Source: an uncultured Sphingomonadaceae bacterium
Lineage (GTDB): Bacteria > Pseudomonadota > Alphaproteobacteria > Sphingomonadales > Sphingomonadaceae
Assembly: GCA_938050045.1 (NCBI GenBank)
Contig: CALLJS010000003.1
Location: 17,282-81,281 of the forward strand
DNA length: 64,000 nt
Reading direction: 5' to 3'
Shown here: one piece after another, positions 9,231-18,443 of the stretch
Numbering within the stretch: the stretch's first letter is position 1
How the letters are laid out: every line of letters begins with the position of its first letter
Notes under the pieces: generated by a model
What the model saw: the letters and a program-made list of their open reading frames with translations, nothing else
The model's database searches: none
What the model was told of the DNA's origin: nothing
Made by a program: the position numbers and the translations under genes

Positions 9231-10624
9231 TCTGGAATAAGACCTATTTTATCGCGCAGCATCCAGCGGGCCGTCATCAATATCGCGACTACGCCCAATC
9301 CACTGGCTAGGCCTATCCAAATGCCCAAACCTGCATAGCCATATTCAAACGCCAATAGACCCCCTACCCCAATGCCGACCACCCAATAGCCAAATAATGC
9401 AATCGCCATGGGAATGAATGTATCATGCATTCCGCGCAGCATGCCAGCCGCCACCACTTGAATCCCATCGACAATTTGAAATAAAGCCGCAATCCCCAAA
9501 AACCCAACGGCCAGTGCCGCGACTTCGCCATTCTCTGGCAGGCTTGCATCAATGAATAGAGCGATAAGAGCATCGGGAAAAAATAGCATAATCAACGCCA
9601 TGACGCTCATGAAGCTTGTTCCTAAGATCATAGCCGTCCAGCCTGCTCTTGCGATTGCATCGGGGTCGCGCTGGCCATAGGCTATGCCTACACGGACCGT
9701 CGCCGCCTGCCCTAGCCCCATCGGCACCATGAAGCTCAAGGATGCAAGTTGCAGCGCAATCGCATGCGCTGCCAAAGATTCCGCGCCGAGCCATCCCATC
9801 AATATACCCGCAGCTCCAAACACGCCGCCTTCTAACCCCATGGTGATGGCAATGGGCAAGCCCAATTTCCAAAGGGCAAAATAGCGCGGCCAATCGGCTC
9901 GCCAAAAACGGCCAAATATTTTATAGCGTCTGAAATCTTTGTGCAAAATCACCACCAAAGATAATCCGCCAAACATGAGCATATTGGTCATAACGCTGCC
10001 GATACCTGCTCCGATGATACCTAATTCTGGTGCGCCAAAATTTCCAAATATCAGCGCATAATTAAACAGAGCATTGGAAAAAACAGCTATGATACTAATG
10101 ATTAAAGCCCAAATTGGTTTTTCCAAAGCCGATATGAAATTGCGCAGCACTATGAAGAATAAAAAAGGCAGCATCGACCAGATATAAGCCTTTAGATATA
10201 AACCAGCATTGGCAGCGAGATCATCTTCCTGCCCAAAGAATAACAAAATAACCTCTGTATTCCACAGCAATATCCATATCGGTATAATAACCGAAACAGC
10301 CGCCCACAGGCTTTGCCGAAACGTGCGGCGTATATCGCGCACACTATGTTTCATACGGCCAATTTCAGAGGCCATCATCGGCGCACAAGCCGTCATCAAA
10401 CCCATACAAAATATCGCGCAGGTCATCGCTAGATTAAAACCCAATGTAGCCGCGGCTAATTCACGCGCACCCAGCCATCCGAGCATCAAAACATCGGTTG
10501 CTCCAATAAGTGCTAAGGTCATATTCGAGATGATAAGCGGCCATGACAAAGAGGCCGTTGCGAACAATTCGTGCCGCCAAACGCGATTTTGCATATATGC
10601 AGCTTTAATATGCACCTCTGTCAT
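9227..10624 (-). CDS. MATE family efflux transporter
   Basis: Multidrug and toxic compound extrusion-type antiporter of the inner membrane, 465 residues with about twelve hydrophobic segments in two repeated halves and the typical N-terminal WPLIISN segment in the first helix. The family exports cationic drugs or metabolites using Na+ or H+ gradients. The start used (10624) has no clear ribosome binding site; an internal Met ten residues later is an alternative. It is divergent from the broken GntP-type gene. Substrate cannot be read from the sequence. Confidence 0.9.
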   Translation of the reverse strand: MTEVHIKAAYMQNRVWRHELFATASLSWPLIISNMTLALIGATDVLMLGWLGARELAAATLGFNLAMTCAIFCMGLMTACAPMMASEIGRMKHSVRDIRRTFRQSLWAAVSVIIPIWILLWNTEVILLFFGQEDDLAANAGLYLKAYIWSMLPFLFFIVLRNFISALEKPIWALIISIIAVFSNALFNYALIFGNFGAPELGIIGAGIGSVMTNMLMFGGLSLVVILHKDFRRYKIFGRFWRADWPRYFALWKLGLPIAITMGLEGGVFGAAGILMGWLGAESLAAHAIALQLASLSFMVPMGLGQAATVRVGIAYGQRDPDAIARAGWTAMILGTSFMSVMALIMLFFPDALIALFIDASLPENGEVAALAVGFLGIAALFQIVDGIQVVAAGMLRGMHDTFIPMAIALFGYWVVGIGVGGLLAFEYGYAGLGIWIGLASGLGVVAILMTARWMLRDKIGLIPD

Positions 10625-10720
10625 GCCATGCGCTTAGGGTAATTCTCAGCAAACTACTATCCTTAATCCCACTTGATTAGCATCCATTATCGCGGCAAGA
10701 GGAAAGCAAGAGGTGACTAT

Positions 10721-10939
10721 ATGATAAGTGCATTGGGATTGATTGGCGGCCTAGCATTGCTGATTTATATGACGATTAAAGGCGTGAATATATTAATCGC
10801 GGGGCCCATGGCGGCTATCATAGTAGCTCTCACGAGCGGTATTAGCCTCATACCGCCGCTCGCCGTTGAGGGCGCACCCGATTTTGCAATACCCACAAAA
10901 TATAAAATACATAGCTTAAATGATATAAATAAAATCTAA
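10721..10939 (+). pseudogene. GntP-type permease, 5' fragment (interrupted gene)
   Basis: The first 55 codons (ATG at 10721, preceded by AGAGGTG) encode the typical N-terminus of a GntP/citrate-type proton symporter: hydrophobic helix, GVNILIAGP motif, then LIPPL. Homology stops at about base 10885 (after residue Phe55); the remaining 17 codons are AT-rich and unrelated, ending at a stop at 10939. The C-terminal half of the same permease resumes in the same direction at about 11392. The missing middle is roughly 100 residues by comparison with the remembered family length. The permease must be non-functional unless the pieces are rejoined elsewhere. Confidence 0.75.
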
Positions 10940-10983
10940 ACTATGTATCTACTAAATAATAGGCTTATTAAATAAGTTAATAA

Positions 10984-11265
10984 TTAATACCAGATAGGAG
11001 CAAAATCTCCTGTTCTCTTAGCCTCAGCAGCCATCTTGCTATTAGTATCTATAGCAGCATTCCGAGTACCATTAAGTAATAAGGCCCCAGCTGTAGCGAC
11101 AATAGAAGCGGCACCCGCACTTCGAACTAAAGCACCAGCAATAGCACCAATTACCGTACCTTCAATAGCACTTATAGTTTTTTCTGCTTTCTTTTTTTCT
11201 TTTGACTTTTTTGTTTCATGGCCGCCGTTAACCATTTCTAACTCTATACTACTTAAATCACGCAT
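10984..11265 (-). CDS. Double-glycine leader peptide, bacteriocin-like
   Basis: A 93-residue precursor-like protein. Residues 1-15 (MRDLSSIELEMVNGG) match the double-glycine leader pattern of class II bacteriocins and microcins (LS..EL..V.GG), which C39-peptidase ABC exporters cleave after GG. The 78-residue remainder starts with a Lys-rich stretch (KKSKEKKK), then a hydrophobic Ala/Gly-rich segment with several GxxxG spacings (GTVIGAIAG, SAGAAS, TAGALLLNG), and ends in IWY. The start is the ATG at 11265, which has GGAGA seven bases upstream; the ATG four codons earlier lacks a site. It sits antisense inside the broken permease gene, in strongly AT-rich DNA. No immunity gene or exporter is visible nearby, so activity is inferred. 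Confidence 0.7.
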   Translation of the reverse strand: MRDLSSIELEMVNGGHETKKSKEKKKAEKTISAIEGTVIGAIAGALVRSAGAASIVATAGALLLNGTRNAAIDTNSKMAAEAKRTGDFAPIWY

Positions 11266-11370
11266 TATATTCTCCATACTAGAAATTTTATTAGCAAATT
11301 AATAATTTGCTTTTCTTTATTCAAACAACAACTAATAATTGTCAAGTATCATATTTAGATTAATCAATAA

Positions 11371-12306
11371 TACCTATTACATTACCAGTGTTCGATATTT
11401 GCTGCTCTAGCCTTTGGATCCGTCACCTTCACTATGACAAGCGCAGGATCACCCGAAATTCAAAATCTTATTCCGATGGAGCATTTGGGAACAACGGCAT
11501 TTGCGGCATGGAAAATAAGCTTTGTGGTGGCCATAGCAATGGCGATAATCGGCTGTTATTGGATCAATTGGATGGTCAAACGCGCAGTATCACGCGGCGA
11601 GACATTTATCGCACGCGGCAGCGATGCCGCCCCCGCAGATTATTCAAAACTGCCCTCGCCATTGCTCTGTTTAATTCCATTAGCGGCCGTCTTGGGCTTA
11701 TTCCTCTTGTTTCAATATCCGCAGAGCTTTGGCGCATTATCCAAAATATTACCCGCCGCAACATGGGACAAATGGGCCTTAGTTTTAGCACTCGGCACAG
11801 GCTCTCTACTTGCTATTTGGGTCGGCCGAGCAAAACTGCCTGAAATGCCCGAAGCCTTCTCTCGCGGAGCAAGCAGCGCGGTTATCGCTATCACCAATAC
11901 CTGCGCTGTGGTTGGTTTTGGCGCAGTGGCCAAATTAACCCCTGCCTTTGGCCAAGCATTAGAGGCCGTGCAAAGCTTGCCAGGTGATCCGCTCATCGGT
12001 GCGGCCATCGCGGTGACGGTTATCGCGGGTTTAACGGGCAGCGCATCGGGGGGACAGACCATCGCCTTGCCTCTTATCGCGCCGCATTATTTGGATGCAG
12101 GTGCTAATGCAGAAGAATTGCACCGCACAGTGGCGATTGCATCGGGTGCGCTCGATAGCTTGCCGCATAATGGCTATGTGGTGACGACTATCAGAGCCGT
12201 ATGCGGCGAAACGCACAAAGATGCTTATGGCGCAGTGGGCGCACTGACGGTTATATTGCCATTGGGCGGATTGGTTCTTGCATTGGCATTATTTGCGATC
12301 TTTTGA
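11371..12306 (+). pseudogene. GntP-type permease, 3' fragment (interrupted gene)
   Basis: C-terminal part of the permease whose 5' end is at 10721. The reading frame is open from 11371, but permease-like residues start at about 11392 (AALAFGSVTFTM), then continue through SPEIQNLIP, several membrane segments and the conserved GSASGGQTIALPL segment to the C-terminus at 12306. An internal ATG at 11434 could start a 290-residue product, which would lack the first half of the transporter. GC content and codon use match the surrounding chromosome, unlike the 500 bases between the two fragments. Confidence 0.75.
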
Positions 12307-12351
12307 TGGTGCGTTAAATCTAAATTAAAACATTGCTCATACTCTAATTCT

Positions 12352-12837
12352 ATGAACGCACAGATAAAGATACATCATACATATTCTCAATCAGACGAGG
12401 ATATAGGCCATATCTTTCGTGGAGAATATATTAATATATGCTCACAGGTAGAGGAATGGGCGATTAACGTTCTTCAAAACCCCAAAGTTACCACTTTACC
12501 AGAGAGTAAGCCCAAATTACCTCATTTGTTCGGTAAAAAGCTCTCAGCAATTGAAAGTTTGATAGATAAGCGGCCTGAACTTTTCAAAAATGATAAATGC
12601 ACAATAGAACTTATATCCGAGTTTAAATGCTATGCTGAATTACGATCAGATTTGGCACATGCAGTTATGAAGGTTTATTCTAAAAATAATGAAACTATAT
12701 TTGTATTCACTAACTTTGGTCAAACAATAACACCCAAAATGCCAAAACGTTTCAGTATATCAATCAGCGAATGCCAGAAATTACTTAAATCTCTAAGACA
12801 TCATGTTAAAAAAATAACCGATCAAAAGCTCAAATAG
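12352..12837 (+). CDS. Hypothetical protein with HEPN-like R-x4-H motif
   Basis: A 161-residue AT-rich ORF of unknown function, 45 bases after the permease remnant. It is mainly alpha-helical in character and contains LRSDLAHA at residues 97-104, that is Arg98-x4-His103, resembling the R-x4-6-H catalytic motif of HEPN-domain RNases. The surrounding pattern (helix, then R..LAH, then a beta-like strand) also resembles that group. Base and codon use (many AAA, ATA, TTA codons) differ from grpE next to it, suggesting transfer. No partner antitoxin is visible; assignment to HEPN is an inference from one motif. Confidence 0.55.
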   Translation: MNAQIKIHHTYSQSDEDIGHIFRGEYINICSQVEEWAINVLQNPKVTTLPESKPKLPHLFGKKLSAIESLIDKRPELFKNDKCTIELISEFKCYAELRSDLAHAVMKVYSKNNETIFVFTNFGQTITPKMPKRFSISISECQKLLKSLRHHVKKITDQKLK

Positions 12838-12840
12838 CAA

Positions 12841-13455
12841 TCAATCTGGTTTTTTGGCAACGCCTACAAAGGCTGGACGCAGCAAGCGGTCTTTAATCAT
12901 ATAACCCGATTGCATTTCTTGCACCACTGTCCCCGGCTCTTCATCGGCAGAGGGTATCTCGACCATCGCTTGATGTTGGTTCGGATCAAGCGGAAGCCCC
13001 ATAGCGGCGATGCGCTTGATGCCATGTTTACCAAAGACAGACTCTAGTTCGCGGCCCGTGGCTTCTATACCCGTGATAAGGCCTTTCCATTTTTCTTCAT
13101 CTTTAATTTCATCGGGAATGGCCTCTAGCGCGCGGCTTAGATTATCAGACACCGATAATATATCGCGCGCAAATCCTGTGGCCGCATAGGCCCGCGCATC
13201 TTGCGCATCTTTTTCGAGACGGCGGCGTACATTTTGCGTTTCCGCTTGGGCATAGAGTATTTCTTGTTTCGCCGTTGCCAATTGATCGGTCAGCTTAGCA
13301 ATCTCATCATCGCCATTATCATCTGACATTAGATGATCGGGCACTCCTTCCAATTCAGCTTCTGCGGCATTATCCATCGGAGCTTTTTGTGCAGCTTGCG
13401 TTTGGATTTCTTCTGGAGCTTCATTCTCAAGATTATCTTTATCATCATGCATCAT
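12841..13455 (-). CDS. grpE: Nucleotide exchange factor GrpE
   Basis: Dimeric co-chaperone that releases ADP from DnaK. The 204-residue protein has an acidic disordered N-terminus, a long coiled-coil helix (residues about 55-110, including VRRRLEKD) and the C-terminal beta domain with LPLDPNQHQAM and LLRPAFVGVAK. The start at 13455 is one of two adjacent Met codons. It follows hrcA by 47 bases on the same strand, the common alphaproteobacterial hrcA-grpE order. Confidence 0.96.
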   Translation of the reverse strand: MMHDDKDNLENEAPEEIQTQAAQKAPMDNAAEAELEGVPDHLMSDDNGDDEIAKLTDQLATAKQEILYAQAETQNVRRRLEKDAQDARAYAATGFARDILSVSDNLSRALEAIPDEIKDEEKWKGLITGIEATGRELESVFGKHGIKRIAAMGLPLDPNQHQAMVEIPSADEEPGTVVQEMQSGYMIKDRLLRPAFVGVAKKPD

Positions 13456-13502
13456 GTTAATATGTCTCTTATCGCTATATTTTCAATGCCCAAACTATCT
13501 GA

Positions 13503-14540
13503 TTATTTTGCTAATCGAGACAAGGTTTGTGCCGTTAATTCTACCATGGGAACGATGCGAGCATAATTCAAGCGAGTCGGGCCAATTACCCCCACTACAC
13601 CAACAATTTTTCCGCCTTCTTCCCGATATGGCGCTGCGATAACCGAGGAACCCGATAAAGAAAATAGATTATTTTCTGATCCGATAAATATTTTTGTCGA
13701 TTGCGCTTCGCGCGCGCCATCGACCAGCTTGGCAATCGCTTCTTTATTTTCCAAATCATCCAATAATTGGCGCATCAAACCTAAATCCGCATTGGCATTG
13801 TCATCCAACAAATTGGACTGGCCTTTGACGATCAAAACAGGCCGATCATTGGCATCATTAGACCATAGTATCAAACCTTTGCGCACAAGATCTGCGCTGA
13901 CCTTGTCGAGCATAGCGCGTTCCGATGAAATTTCTTCATCGAGCCGCTTGATTGCATCTGATAAGGACATGCCCGATAAGCGTGCGCTGATATAATTGCC
14001 CGCTTCATGCAGCAAGCTGTCATTCATTTGCGGCGCAATAGCGATAACGCGATTTTCTATACTGCCATCGGTGCTGACCAACACTGCTAGGGCTTGCGCC
14101 ATTGATAATCGAACGAAGTTAAATTGACTGACGATAATCTCTTTGCGCGGTACCATAACCAATCCCGCACAATCCGATAGACCCGATAATAAACTGCTCA
14201 CTGCCATCAATGCTTCTTCTATCGGTCCCTCATGAGAAATCTGCGCTTCGATAGCGGCGCGTTCCTCTGCTGAGGGTTCATTGGCTTGCATCATACCATC
14301 GACAAATAATCTCAGGCCGCTATGCGTTGGGATGCGCCCTGCGCTAATATGGGGGGCAGCGAGCAAACCCGTTTGCTCCAAATCATGCATCACATTGCGA
14401 ATAGAGGCTGGCGATAGATTGAGCCCAGATACTTCTGATATAGTGCGCGAACCGACGGGTGAGCCGCTGTCTAAATAATTCTCTACCACAATCCGAAAAA
14501 TATCGCGGGTACGCTCGTTCATATTGGTTATTTCATCCAT
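13503..14540 (-). CDS. hrcA: Heat-inducible transcription repressor HrcA
   Basis: Repressor of class I heat-shock genes that binds CIRCE operators. It has an N-terminal winged-helix domain (ERTRDIFRIVVENYL, then SPASIRNVMHDLE, then HISAGRIPT) and the C-terminal GAF-like region ending GPTRLNYARIVPMVE. Length 345 is normal. A start six codons later (MNERTRD) is possible. No CIRCE element was found upstream of dnaK, grpE or hrcA in this window, so its operator is probably at groESL, outside. It is divergent from rph. Confidence 0.95.
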   Translation of the reverse strand: MDEITNMNERTRDIFRIVVENYLDSGSPVGSRTISEVSGLNLSPASIRNVMHDLEQTGLLAAPHISAGRIPTHSGLRLFVDGMMQANEPSAEERAAIEAQISHEGPIEEALMAVSSLLSGLSDCAGLVMVPRKEIIVSQFNFVRLSMAQALAVLVSTDGSIENRVIAIAPQMNDSLLHEAGNYISARLSGMSLSDAIKRLDEEISSERAMLDKVSADLVRKGLILWSNDANDRPVLIVKGQSNLLDDNANADLGLMRQLLDDLENKEAIAKLVDGAREAQSTKIFIGSENNLFSLSGSSVIAAPYREEGGKIVGVVGVIGPTRLNYARIVPMVELTAQTLSRLAK

Positions 14541-14635
14541 AGCCTCTCTTTATGCAATTATTCGGATAGATTCCAGCCTTGCGAAAAATTTACGCTCGTT
14601 TATGCAAACAGCATCATCATTCAGGAGAATCACCC

Positions 14636-15355
14636 ATGCGACCATCTGGCCGTGCGCTCGATCAAATGCGCCCCATCACTATAGAAACAGGCTTCACTAA
14701 ACATGCAGAAGGCTCTTGCCTGATTAGCTTTGGCGATACCCGCGTTTTATGCACCGCCAGCGTCGAAGAACGCCTACCGCCTTGGATGCGCGGCAGCGGC
14801 GAAGGTTGGGTCACGGGGGAATATAGTATGCTCCCGCGCTCCACCCACACGCGCAGCAATCGCGAAGCTGCACGCGGCAAACAATCGGGCCGCACCCAAG
14901 AAATTCAGCGCCTCATTGGCCGTTCTTTGCGCAGCGTTGTCGATCTTAAAAAACTGGGCGAACGTCAAATCACGCTCGATTGCGATGTCATCCAAGCCGA
15001 TGGTGGAACGCGCACCGCAAGCATTACTGGTGCTTGGATTGCCTTGCGCCTTGCGGTTAATGGTCTGATGAAGCAAGGACTTGTCAATGTCGATCCGATT
15101 GAACAAAAAGTCGCGGCGATTAGCTGCGGCATCTATAAAGGCAATCCTGTGCTTGATCTTGACTATGATGAAGATAGCAATGCAGGCGCCGATGCCAATT
15201 TCGTTTTGACCAGCAATGGTAATATTGCCGAAGCGCAAGCCACGGCCGAAGGTGAAACCTATGATGAAGAGGCATTATTGCGTTTGCTGCGTCTTGCCAA
15301 AATCGGGTGCAATCAAATATTTGAAGAACAAGCAAAAGCAGTTAGCGCAGCATAA
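14636..15355 (+). CDS. rph: Ribonuclease PH
   Basis: Phosphorolytic 3'-5' exoribonuclease that trims tRNA 3' ends. The family core is complete: [14 protein letters not shown] start, LCTASVEE, the [31 protein letters not shown] phosphate-binding region, [13 protein letters not shown] and DLDYDEDS. The start at 14636 has AGGAGA eight bases upstream; a longer frame from 14579 adds 19 residues outside the family. The stop codon is directly followed by the rdgB ATG, so translation is likely coupled. Confidence 0.96.
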   Translation: MRPSGRALDQMRPITIETGFTKHAEGSCLISFGDTRVLCTASVEERLPPWMRGSGEGWVTGEYSMLPRSTHTRSNREAARGKQSGRTQEIQRLIGRSLRSVVDLKKLGERQITLDCDVIQADGGTRTASITGAWIALRLAVNGLMKQGLVNVDPIEQKVAAISCGIYKGNPVLDLDYDEDSNAGADANFVLTSNGNIAEAQATAEGETYDEEALLRLLRLAKIGCNQIFEEQAKAVSAA

Positions 15356-16042
15356 ATGACGCATCCCAAATTAGATCCCAGAAAATTAGAGTCCCGAAAA
15401 TTAGATTTAGGCAAATTAGAACATCGCAAATTAGAGCCAGGCAAATTGGTCATCGCCAGCCATAATGCGGGCAAGGTGCGCGAAATTCGTGCCTTGCTCG
15501 AACCCTTTGGTATTGATCCTATCTCAGCGGGCGATCTTAACCTGCCCGAACCCGAGGAAACGGGAGAGACATTTGCCGAAAATGCACTGCTAAAAGCACA
15601 GGCTTGCGCCCAAGGATCGGGGCTGCCTGCTCTGGCGGATGATAGCGGTTTATGCGTTGCTGCCCTAGGCGATGCCCCTGGAGTATATACGGCCGATTGG
15701 GCGGAACGGCAACCTTATGAAGGCAAAGCGGGCCGCGATTGGTATATGGCTATGGGCAAAGTCGAGGGCAAATTGGCCGAGCAAGGCCCCAATGTTGATC
15801 GCAGCGCATATTTCATATGCACGCTTGCGCTTGCGTGGCCCGACGGTCATGCAGAAATTTTCGAGGGCCGCGTTCAAGGAACGCTTATCTGGCCACCGCG
15901 CGGGGCATTGGGTTTTGGCTATGATCCTGTGTTCAGCCCCGATGGTTATGAGCAGAGTTTTGCCGAATTAGACCCTGCCGATAAGCAGGCGATGAGCCAT
16001 AGGGCCGATGCTTTTGATAAGCTAGTAGCGGCGGTATTTTAA
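15356..16042 (+). CDS. rdgB: dITP/XTP pyrophosphatase (RdgB/HAM1)
   Basis: House-cleaning enzyme that hydrolyses non-canonical purine triphosphates (dITP, XTP) to monophosphates. Family motifs are present: [42 protein letters not shown] and SHRADAF. The catalytic domain begins only at about residue 30; before it lies an unusual basic/acidic tail built from a five-residue repeat ([20 protein letters not shown] and relatives) encoded by 15-bp direct repeats. The ATG follows the rph stop with no gap. A start nearer Lys30 would need a non-ATG codon (TTG or similar). Confidence 0.94.
   Translation: MTHPKLDPRKLESRKLDLGKLEHRKLEPGKLVIASHNAGKVREIRALLEPFGIDPISAGDLNLPEPEETGETFAENALLKAQACAQGSGLPALADDSGLCVAALGDAPGVYTADWAERQPYEGKAGRDWYMAMGKVEGKLAEQGPNVDRSAYFICTLALAWPDGHAEIFEGRVQGTLIWPPRGALGFGYDPVFSPDGYEQSFAELDPADKQAMSHRADAFDKLVAAVF
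15366..15449 (+). repeat. 15-bp tandem repeat inside rdgB
   Basis: Six consecutive 15-base units share the core AAATTAGA (last unit AAATTGG), with cores beginning at 15368, 15383, 15398, 15413, 15428 and 15443. Because the unit is a multiple of three the frame is kept and each unit adds five residues of the form (R/G)KL(E/D)x. Confidence 0.9.
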
Positions 16043-16048
16043 CGGCGG

Positions 16049-17233
16049 ATGGCGCAACCGCTCGCCCTTTATGTCCATTGGCCATTTTGTCTGTCCAAAT
16101 GCCCCTATTGTGATTTCAACAGCCACGTTCGTGATAGGGTGGATATAGCGGCTTGGGAGGCGGCATTGCTTGCCGATATGGCCTATGAAGCCACTCTAAA
16201 CCCCAACAGAAAATTAAGCAGCATATTCTTTGGCGGCGGAACACCATCGCTCATGCCGCCGCAATTAGTCGAGACATTAATAACCCAAGCCCAGGCGCAT
16301 TGGGGGTTTGAAGATGGCATAGAAATTACCTTAGAAGCCAATCCTTCATCGGTCGAAGCGGCCAATTTTGATGATTTATCGCGCGCTGGTATAAACCGTG
16401 TTTCCTTGGGACTTCAATCACTTGACGATCAAACTTTAGAATTTTTAGGACGTGCGCATAGCGTATCAGAAGGATTGGCAGCGCTCGCTATTGCGCAAAA
16501 GGCTTTTGCCCGTACGAGCTTTGATCTTATCTATGCGCGCCCACATCAGAGCTTAGCAGCATGGGAAAGCGAATTACAGCGCGGCCTTAGTTTTGGGACA
16601 GACCATCTCTCGCTCTATCAATTAACCATTGAGCCTAGCACCCGATTTGAGACATTGGTACGCAATGGATCGCTTACCCCCGCTGATGACGATATTTGCG
16701 CCGATCTTTATGCAATGACCGCAGAAATTACCGCTGCGGCAAATATGCCCTCTTATGAGATTAGCAATCATGCGCGAGAGGGGCAGCACAGCCGCCATAA
16801 TCTGATCTATTGGCGTTATCAAGATTATATCGGTATTGGTCCCGGAGCTCATGGCCGGCGCCCCAATAAAGAGCTTGCCCATGGGCAAAATAGCGCAGAG
16901 CATGGATATTCCTATGCCACAGAAAGACATAAGAAACCTGAAAATTATCTATCGGCTACGCTGCGCAATGGCCATGGGATAAAGGCCGAAAATGCACTGG
17001 ATGCGCAAACCCGCGCTATAGAGGCTATCATGGTGGGACTGCGTCTTAGAGAAGGCATTAATCTTACTGTTATTACAAAGAAAACAAGACTTAATGAACA
17101 ACAGATCATTGATCAAAAAGCTTTGGCTAAGCTCATTGATATGGGCTTTATGCGCCAAGAGCAATCCCGCATTATGATAACGCAAAAAGCAATGCCGTTG
17201 CTCGATGCAATCTTGCCGCAAATCATAGCGTAA
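16049..17233 (+). CDS. hemW: Radical SAM heme chaperone HemW
   Basis: Oxygen-independent coproporphyrinogen oxidase-like radical SAM protein; HemW members carry heme rather than making it. The cluster motif CLSKCPYC is near residues 14-21, followed by the FFGGGTPS motif and the ITLEANP segment, and a C-terminal HemN-type domain. Length 394 and the absence of a long N-terminal extension fit HemW rather than HemN. The gene begins 6 bases after rdgB, preceded by GGCGG, in the rph-rdgB-hemW operon. Confidence 0.92.
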   Translation: MAQPLALYVHWPFCLSKCPYCDFNSHVRDRVDIAAWEAALLADMAYEATLNPNRKLSSIFFGGGTPSLMPPQLVETLITQAQAHWGFEDGIEITLEANPSSVEAANFDDLSRAGINRVSLGLQSLDDQTLEFLGRAHSVSEGLAALAIAQKAFARTSFDLIYARPHQSLAAWESELQRGLSFGTDHLSLYQLTIEPSTRFETLVRNGSLTPADDDICADLYAMTAEITAAANMPSYEISNHAREGQHSRHNLIYWRYQDYIGIGPGAHGRRPNKELAHGQNSAEHGYSYATERHKKPENYLSATLRNGHGIKAENALDAQTRAIEAIMVGLRLREGINLTVITKKTRLNEQQIIDQKALAKLIDMGFMRQEQSRIMITQKAMPLLDAILPQIIA

Positions 17234-17287
17234 AGTCTGAACAGTCTAAAACTTGAGCGTAGAGCCGCTCTCTGTTAGGCTTAGCCC

Positions 17288-18178
17288 ATGAGCGCATTAC
17301 TAAAAGAATATCGCAGCTTTTTGGCTGATAATCGGCGCAAATCCGACCATACGGTGCGTGCGTATAGCACAGCAGCGCAGCGTTTTACCGATTTCCTAAC
17401 CAACCATAATGGCAAGCTGTGCGATACAGAGATGCTTGGCACGATCAAATCTGCTGACATTCGTTCTTATCTAGCGATGCGGCGCAGCGAAGGGCTGACC
17501 AACCGCTCGACAGCGCGCGAATTATCTGCGATCAAAGCTTTTTTGCGCTTTGCATTAGGCGAAGATGCAGCCTTACCGATCATGCGCGCGCCCAAAATTG
17601 CGCAGAGCGTTCCGCGCCCTCTCAGCCCCGAAGATGCGGTTAATTTGGCCGATGATATTGCCCAAAGCGCGACCAAGGATTGGACAGGCGCGCGCGATTG
17701 GGCGGTGCTGCTCATGCTGTATGGCTGTGGACTACGGATTAGCGAAGCTACTGGATTAAAGGGCGATATATTACCGCTAGGCGAGAGCATCCGCGTGACC
17801 GGAAAGCGCGATAAGACTCGGATCATTCCCATCATCGACCCTGTCAAAAATGCGATAGAAAATTATATAGAATTATGCCCTTACGCCGTTGATCGCAATG
17901 CCCCTTTGTTTCGCGGGACGCGGGGCGGCGCGCTCTCGCCCGCGCTCATCCGCCGCGCTGTGCAAGGGGCGAGAAAGCGTCTTGGGCTGCCCGATAATGC
18001 CACGCCGCATGCTCTGCGTCATAGCTTCGCCTCGCATTTGCTGGCGGGCGGTGCGGACTTGCGATCTTTGCAGGAATTGCTGGGCCATGCGAGCTTAAGC
18101 AGCACGCAAGTTTACACGGCGGTCGACACAGCGATGCTGCTCGATGAATATGAAAATGCGCATCCGCGCTCGGGTTGA
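17288..18178 (+). CDS. xerC: Tyrosine recombinase XerC
   Basis: Site-specific recombinase that resolves chromosome dimers at dif with XerD. An N-terminal SAM-like core-binding domain (about residues 1-90) precedes the catalytic domain, with Arg in GCGLRISEATGL, the HALRHSFASHLL box, LLGHASLSSTQVYT and the tyrosine in the last. All catalytic residues (R, K, H, R, H, Y) appear present. Length 296 is normal. It is a chromosomal housekeeping gene; no integrase-like features nearby. XerD-like identity is not fully excluded. Confidence 0.9.
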   Translation: MSALLKEYRSFLADNRRKSDHTVRAYSTAAQRFTDFLTNHNGKLCDTEMLGTIKSADIRSYLAMRRSEGLTNRSTARELSAIKAFLRFALGEDAALPIMRAPKIAQSVPRPLSPEDAVNLADDIAQSATKDWTGARDWAVLLMLYGCGLRISEATGLKGDILPLGESIRVTGKRDKTRIIPIIDPVKNAIENYIELCPYAVDRNAPLFRGTRGGALSPALIRRAVQGARKRLGLPDNATPHALRHSFASHLLAGGADLRSLQELLGHASLSSTQVYTAVDTAMLLDEYENAHPRSG

Positions 18179-18225
18179 TTTGCTTTTCATGCATCGCTGA
18201 TTTCGTCATCCTCAGCGCGCATCCA

Positions 18226-18332
18226 CTATTCTAAACGCTCGCCCGTCATCCTAAATGCACGCCCGTCATGCTGAATTTATTTCAGGATACCCCATCCGCG
18301 CATATTATCATGCTAAAACAAGTTCAGCATGA
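18226..18332. repeat. Short dispersed repeats / palindromes (GTCATGCTGAA type)
   Basis: The 364-base gap after xerC has no credible gene. It contains two near copies of CGCCCGTCAT(C/G)CT(A/G)AAT (from about 18239 and 18259), a degenerate hairpin TGCTGAA...TTCAGGA (about 18270-18286) and a perfect 8-bp inverted repeat ATCATGCT...AGCATGAT (18308-18332). This looks like the small interspersed palindromes common between genes in alphaproteobacteria; one may act as an xerC terminator. Confidence 0.65.
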
Positions 18333-18443
18333 TAAAAATTTAGGGGCTGATCTATAAGATTGATTATTGTTGGATTGGTTTGAGCCATATTTTGAGAGTT
18401 TTCAAGAGTTGATCTGGCGGTCCATAATTGAAACGCCATTCGC

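Noticed and set aside
10673..10720. Upstream extension of the permease fragment
   Set aside because: Begins with TTG and lacks family similarity; the ATG at 10721 has a ribosome binding site.
14541..14635. Search for CIRCE at hrcA
   Set aside because: No TTAGCACTC...GAGTGCTAA pattern found.
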